Assembly: GCA_036245805.1 (NCBI GenBank)
Contig: BTRK01000001.1
Span: 9,858,001-9,922,000 of the forward strand
Direction: 5' to 3'
Source: Pristionchus mayeri
Lineage: Eukaryota > Nematoda > Chromadorea > Rhabditida > Neodiplogasteridae
DNA: 64,000 nt
Below the pieces are notes generated by a model. It was given only the letters and a program-made list of their open reading frames with translations. It searched no databases and was not told the origin of the DNA. Both the position numbers and the translations under genes were made by a program. Below are positions 60,435-64,000 of the stretch, piece after piece; the stretch's first letter is position 1; each line of letters opens with the position of its first letter.

Positions 60435-61621
60435 TTAGGTCGTTCTGTGGCGTGGGTGGCGCAGTGGTGTGAGGCGCCGCTTGTCATACAAGGGTCATGA
60501 GTTCGATCCCCCGCCTGGGCATACCAAGCCCTCTATCCCCCCGGGGTCGGTAAATTGGTAGTGACCTCGGTCGCGAAAGGTAACGTTCCCTAGAAGCACT
60601 TTGGACAGCAGGGTTACGTAGTCCTAGCAGTAGTCGGCCTCACCGCACTACACCACCTAGCGTAGTCGTTTACGACTGTAAAATCGCTTGACGTGGCTGC
60701 ACCTTTACCTTTACCTTTAGGTCGTTCGGAAAGTTTCTTTATTTTTTTCATGTATGGACATTATTCACTTCTTCTTTATTTAACCTTGACCAATCATCTT
60801 ATGGTTTCTGTAGTTGAGCTTGGATACTCTCTATAACAACCAGTAGTATATACCTTTTCGATCAATAGATCTTGAGCAATGGAGGTCCGAAGTTAGCCTA
60901 GTCGACTTTTCTCCGAGATATTTAAATTCACACAATTCTTTGCAGAATAGAGATAGGCATACAAATGACCCACAGTTTTGAAGTACATCAAATAAGGTTA
61001 TTAGTAAACGTATAGATTTAAAGCTAGGACGTGTTCCCGAATCTAACGAAGAGTTTATGGAGAAATATGCACTACCATTGTTTTTTCGAGCAGAATTTTA
61101 AACTTATTGTGCTTTACCCGGTCAACCTGGATAACAAAGCTAATGTTATTTGTGAAGTACTTTATATGGTCACTTGCTATCCTTAACTAGGTGGGGATCC
61201 AACCTCGTATTCATGAGCAGTCTTTTTCATAATATTTATGCCGAAATTTGAACATCGAAATGGTGACATATTGATATCCCTCTTCTCTCTCGAAGATTGA
61301 AAGCCTGGTTTTTCTTTGTTATCATTATTATCAACTTATGCCCTATCATATATTATCCGGCTAGGATCGGTAGACATCTAGTTCTCGGGAAAAATTACCC
61401 TGCAAAAATATACTGAAATTCTGCTTTTTTCTGGTGTTTTCGACATTTGCTAACTTTTGATATTGTTTCTAGCCTGCTATGCGACCGAGATGCGATTTGA
61501 ACATACTGCAGTGTTCCACCTCCAAGGCCCTAACATATACCATAGACAAAATACTTGAGGTCGAATGCCACGAGAACTGACATGAGAAAAAGAAAAGAAA
61601 GAAACTTTCCGAACAACCTAA
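60435..61621. mobile_element. Mariner-like element interrupted by a SINE
   Basis: The right end GAAACTTTCCGAACAACCTAA is the inverse of TTAGGTCGTTCGGAAAGTTT at 60717. TA at 60433-60434 and 61622-61623. Without the SINE insertion it is about 905 bp. It has no intact transposase frame. 61252-61320 is nearly identical to 897-965. Confidence 0.85.
60446..60716 (+). mobile_element. tRNA-derived SINE, nested in a mariner terminus
   Basis: The head carries TGGCGCAGTGGTGTGAG (A box) and GAGTTCGATCC (B box). A loop GTCATAC on a five-base stem suggests a CAT (Met-like) anticodon, and the 3' part resembles elongator tRNA-Met. The body ends in CACCTTTACCTTTACC. It is flanked by an 11-bp target duplication TTAGGTCGTTC (60435-60445 and 60717-60727), which is the mariner's own terminus. 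Confidence 0.85.
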
Positions 61622-64000
61622 TATTTCGAGAAAAAATACAGCTATTTCTTCATACTCTCTATCCCTTTCGCAAGTCAACCGATCGAGAGATAGCATGAAA
61701 TGAAGATAATGTATCCCGAAATCCGAACTCATACAATATTGTACTAGACTCATTCAACAGATTCCGATATTCATTTATTAGTGCACTGCAAGTAGAAGTT
61801 TCGATGATAGACAGGCATAGGACAGGACCCAACAAATGTTTTTTACACAGCTGGAATAACTATTCAAGACGTCATTAACATGCGTTAGTACGGAATAGGT
61901 GAAACTGCAGTACTGTATTTCGGGAAATCTCCATTACGATTTTTTTTCAAATCTCGCTATTCGCATTCACACTCTCGCGCCCCGTTTACTTGCAGCTCGG
62001 GCGCTACCTGATTACTCGACCGAACTATATAATTCCGGTTCAAATATCTTTACATATTGTTTGCTATGTTTTGTTGATTTACCAATGAGAACATTGATGC
62101 GATTGGGTGAATCTTTAATTATTGAACTAGGTAGCAACTAGGTAGTAGTCAATAGCCACGACTCACCAATCGTAGCTGTTTTCGAGACATTATCGCATTT
62201 TCGACCATGAACTAGCTCGATGGAATTTGAATGGACAATTATGGACCATTATAGTCCACTATGGACCACATCTCTTGAGAATTGAATTGGTGCACTGTAA
62301 TATTCAATTATTGTATGAATTATTGTCATTTATTTAATTAGTGTGAGATGAATGGCACTATCACTGAATACACTACTTTGCACTAGAGTTTTGTGCTATT
62401 GTTGAAACATCAACTCCACTAATTCAAATTTCTTTAGATTGAGCTCCTAAGAAATGTCCTCAATGAATGCATTATGATTACTGGCGAGATAACGGATGCT
62501 TGCCGCTGGTGTTGCAGTGTGGCTGCTATACAAATCTGATGCAGAATTCAATAAAGAGGAGTAGTTAGAAACGCACACAAAATAGCCAAATACGATCCAA
62601 AAATCCAAGAAGTGTGCAGCAACCCGAGATTATTAAATTGCAATTGTGCGCGGTTGTTTGATAAAGAAAAATGTGATGTGAAATCGTTTTTTAAGGCAGG
62701 ACGAAGACTGCAATTACTGCAATTCCACTATCGCACATATAATATATCGGTGCTGAAACCTCACTTATCCTGTTGAAAATTTGTTCAACAAACTTTTTTT
62801 TTCCTTTTTTTCCTCAGTATTAACGATTCACTTTTCAAGTATTCTAATTCCAATGCTAACACTATTGTACGCACCATTTTCACTCCGTCGATGCGTCCTG
62901 ATACACGGAAAACTGCAGCTGCAGCAGTGGCCGCCGCTGCGAGAGAAGAACAGAAGCAGTTGTCAGCGCTTCATCGACTACAATATTGTTTGGTTTTGGA
63001 CCTGTGTGATTTATCTTAGCAACTACCAGAAACTTCATGATTACGTGAAAAATCTCTGCAACTTCAATTCAACAAGCACTATCACTGGCTCTTGCTCACT
63101 AATTATTGCACTTTGCAAGATAATGCGATTCGTACGCGGCAAATATACACGCCAGTCATGTAATTGCGCAGTAGTTATGATATTGACATCTAAAATGTGG
63201 TCTGAACTCGTGCCTACCATTGAGCGAACTAAAAGTGCGCAGCGCAGTAATGAAACACTGGATTGAGGTTTCAGTAGGTCCATAAATCCCTAAGCTTTTC
63301 CGGTGAGTGATGGTGATCGAGATTCTTCTGTAAACAAATATATTTTTCAAAAACCTCGTCCTCGCTCACGAAAAGTGTCACTCGTTGCTTCATTGCCGTG
63401 GCGTGATCGGTCGTATGAAGGGGGAATTTGCAACAGCTGCGGCCATTGCGAGACTGAGCACAACGAATAAGAAGTCGAGGAGAGGGCACGTACAGATCAG
63501 GTGTGAATCTGTCTTTTATTGTTATTTGATCCATTGTCCATTGAATCAAGTTCCTCTTGAAGGGAATTCAAATTATGACAATTACGAAGCACCAGACTGG
63601 CTGGTGAAGTGATTGCGGCGAAATCGCGCCATCAAATTTCTTTTTAGTTTGAATATTAGATCCTTTTGTGATTTTTCACATACAATTAACGGTTAGAATA
63701 TTCATAAACCATTGTACATTTCTTGGTAAATTATCCCTTCGCCGTTGTGTAATTCAAAAAAAGCAAGCAACATAATCATATCCATCCTTGATCAATTTCA
63801 ATTGCAATCACTTTCTCACTGCTAGGGCGTGGTCGGTCGTGCGATAGACGTCTGCCGTAGTAGTATGGACTACGGATGGCTATTCGATGCGATGTGCTAT
63901 TCCACTATGCGCCCCCCTCCTCGAGTTACGAAAACAGAAAGAGCCGAAAAAGTGGAAATGCTACCTCGCATCGACCATCCCTAGTTACGACCACGAATAT
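61622..64000. other. Unit-array sequence, no gene
   Basis: No gene supported. 62350-62430 is homologous to the arms of repeat E, 63015-63150 to 58470-58600, and the GTTTCAG block is at 63265. The frame at 62781-63266 overlaps these repeats and shows no domain. Confidence 0.5.
63265..63290 (+). promoter_or_regulatory. GTTTCAG/TCCATAAAT block
   Basis: GAGGTTTCAGTAGGTCCATA then AATCCC. GGGGGAATTTGCAACAGCTG lies about 150 bp downstream, matching the spacing to the G run at 37054 in the 36.9 kb copy. Confidence 0.4.

Larger units (their letters stand above)
24000..64000. other. Array of diverged low-copy units with GTTTCA-core motifs (candidate piRNA-type cluster)
   Basis: From about 24 kb on (plus the inverted repeat at 15.7-18.2 kb) there are diverged direct and inverted copies of one kind of unit. 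Recurring parts are a GTTTCAG...TCCATAAAT block, many TGTTTCA/TGAAACA cores (I count more than thirty), CTGCAG/CAGCTGC patches, a TC-rich stretch around CGTCCTC...CTCACT, and G runs followed by GCAACAGC or GCGGC. Clear homologous pairs are 58470-58600 with 63015-63150, 24040-24180 with 52060-52180, 17235-17320 with 62350-62430, and 54955-55240 with 57035-57290 (inverted). No coding frame is shared. Nematode 21U-RNA loci carry an upstream CTGTTTCA core; the resemblance is suggestive only. Confidence 0.4.

Noticed and set aside
60700..60720. Telomeric repeat (CCTTTA-like)
   Set aside because: Only two to three copies at the end of a SINE, with an 11-bp target duplication right after. It is a SINE tail.
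62781..63266. 161-codon frame as a gene
   Set aside because: It overlaps sequence homologous to the non-coding block at 58.5 kb, has no domain, and begins in a poly-T stretch.

Overview
The window looks like an AT-rich invertebrate nuclear contig, most likely from a nematode. The evidence is one intron-rich gene region with introns of about 45-50 bp and TTTCAG-type acceptors, GC-AG introns, mariner, hAT and BEL/Pao debris, tRNA-derived SINEs and many foldback elements. No bacterial-style gene organisation is present. Species was not determined. All exon models were read by eye from splice sites, reading phase and protein-family motifs; no database search or transcript data were available.

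Region 1 (about 2.1-12.5 kb, minus strand) is the only convincing protein-coding locus. Reading right to left it starts with two heat-shock-element-like sites, then ten exons encoding a complete but degenerate HSP70 nucleotide-binding domain (12230 to 9219). No HSP70 substrate-binding domain follows. About 400 bp further on, still on the minus strand and with compatible splice phase, are exons for a complete protein kinase of the eIF2-alpha kinase type (PERK/GCN2-like), ending in a stop at 2659 and an AATAAA signal. I see no AATAAA between the two halves, so the attractive reading is one pseudo-HSP70/eIF2-alpha-kinase fusion gene. Two adjacent genes remain possible. The locus is full of transposons: a MITE in one intron, a mariner inside an HSP70 exon, and a solo LTR and two large related foldbacks in kinase introns. 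A Tc1-like transposase remnant lies just downstream.

Region 2 (12.5-24.7 kb) is transposon debris: foldbacks, a decayed BEL/Pao pol fragment, a 2.5 kb inverted repeat, two hAT-type elements with 8-bp target duplications, a reversed SINE, a GC-rich tyrosine-recombinase pseudogene, and a TA-flanked MITE that carries a tRNA-like sequence.

Region 3 (about 24-64 kb) has no gene I can support. It holds diverged, partly inverted copies of a low-copy unit. Shared features are a GTTTCAG...TCCATAAAT block, many TGTTTCA cores, CTGCAG/CAGCTGC patches, TC-rich stretches and long G runs. This resembles the upstream-motif architecture of nematode piRNA (21U) clusters, but that is inference. Within it sit a minisatellite with higher-order repeats (29.5-31.1 kb), a near-perfect 424-bp palindrome (33.2 kb), mariner-like elements, a second solo LTR, nested foldbacks and a SINE inserted in a mariner terminus.
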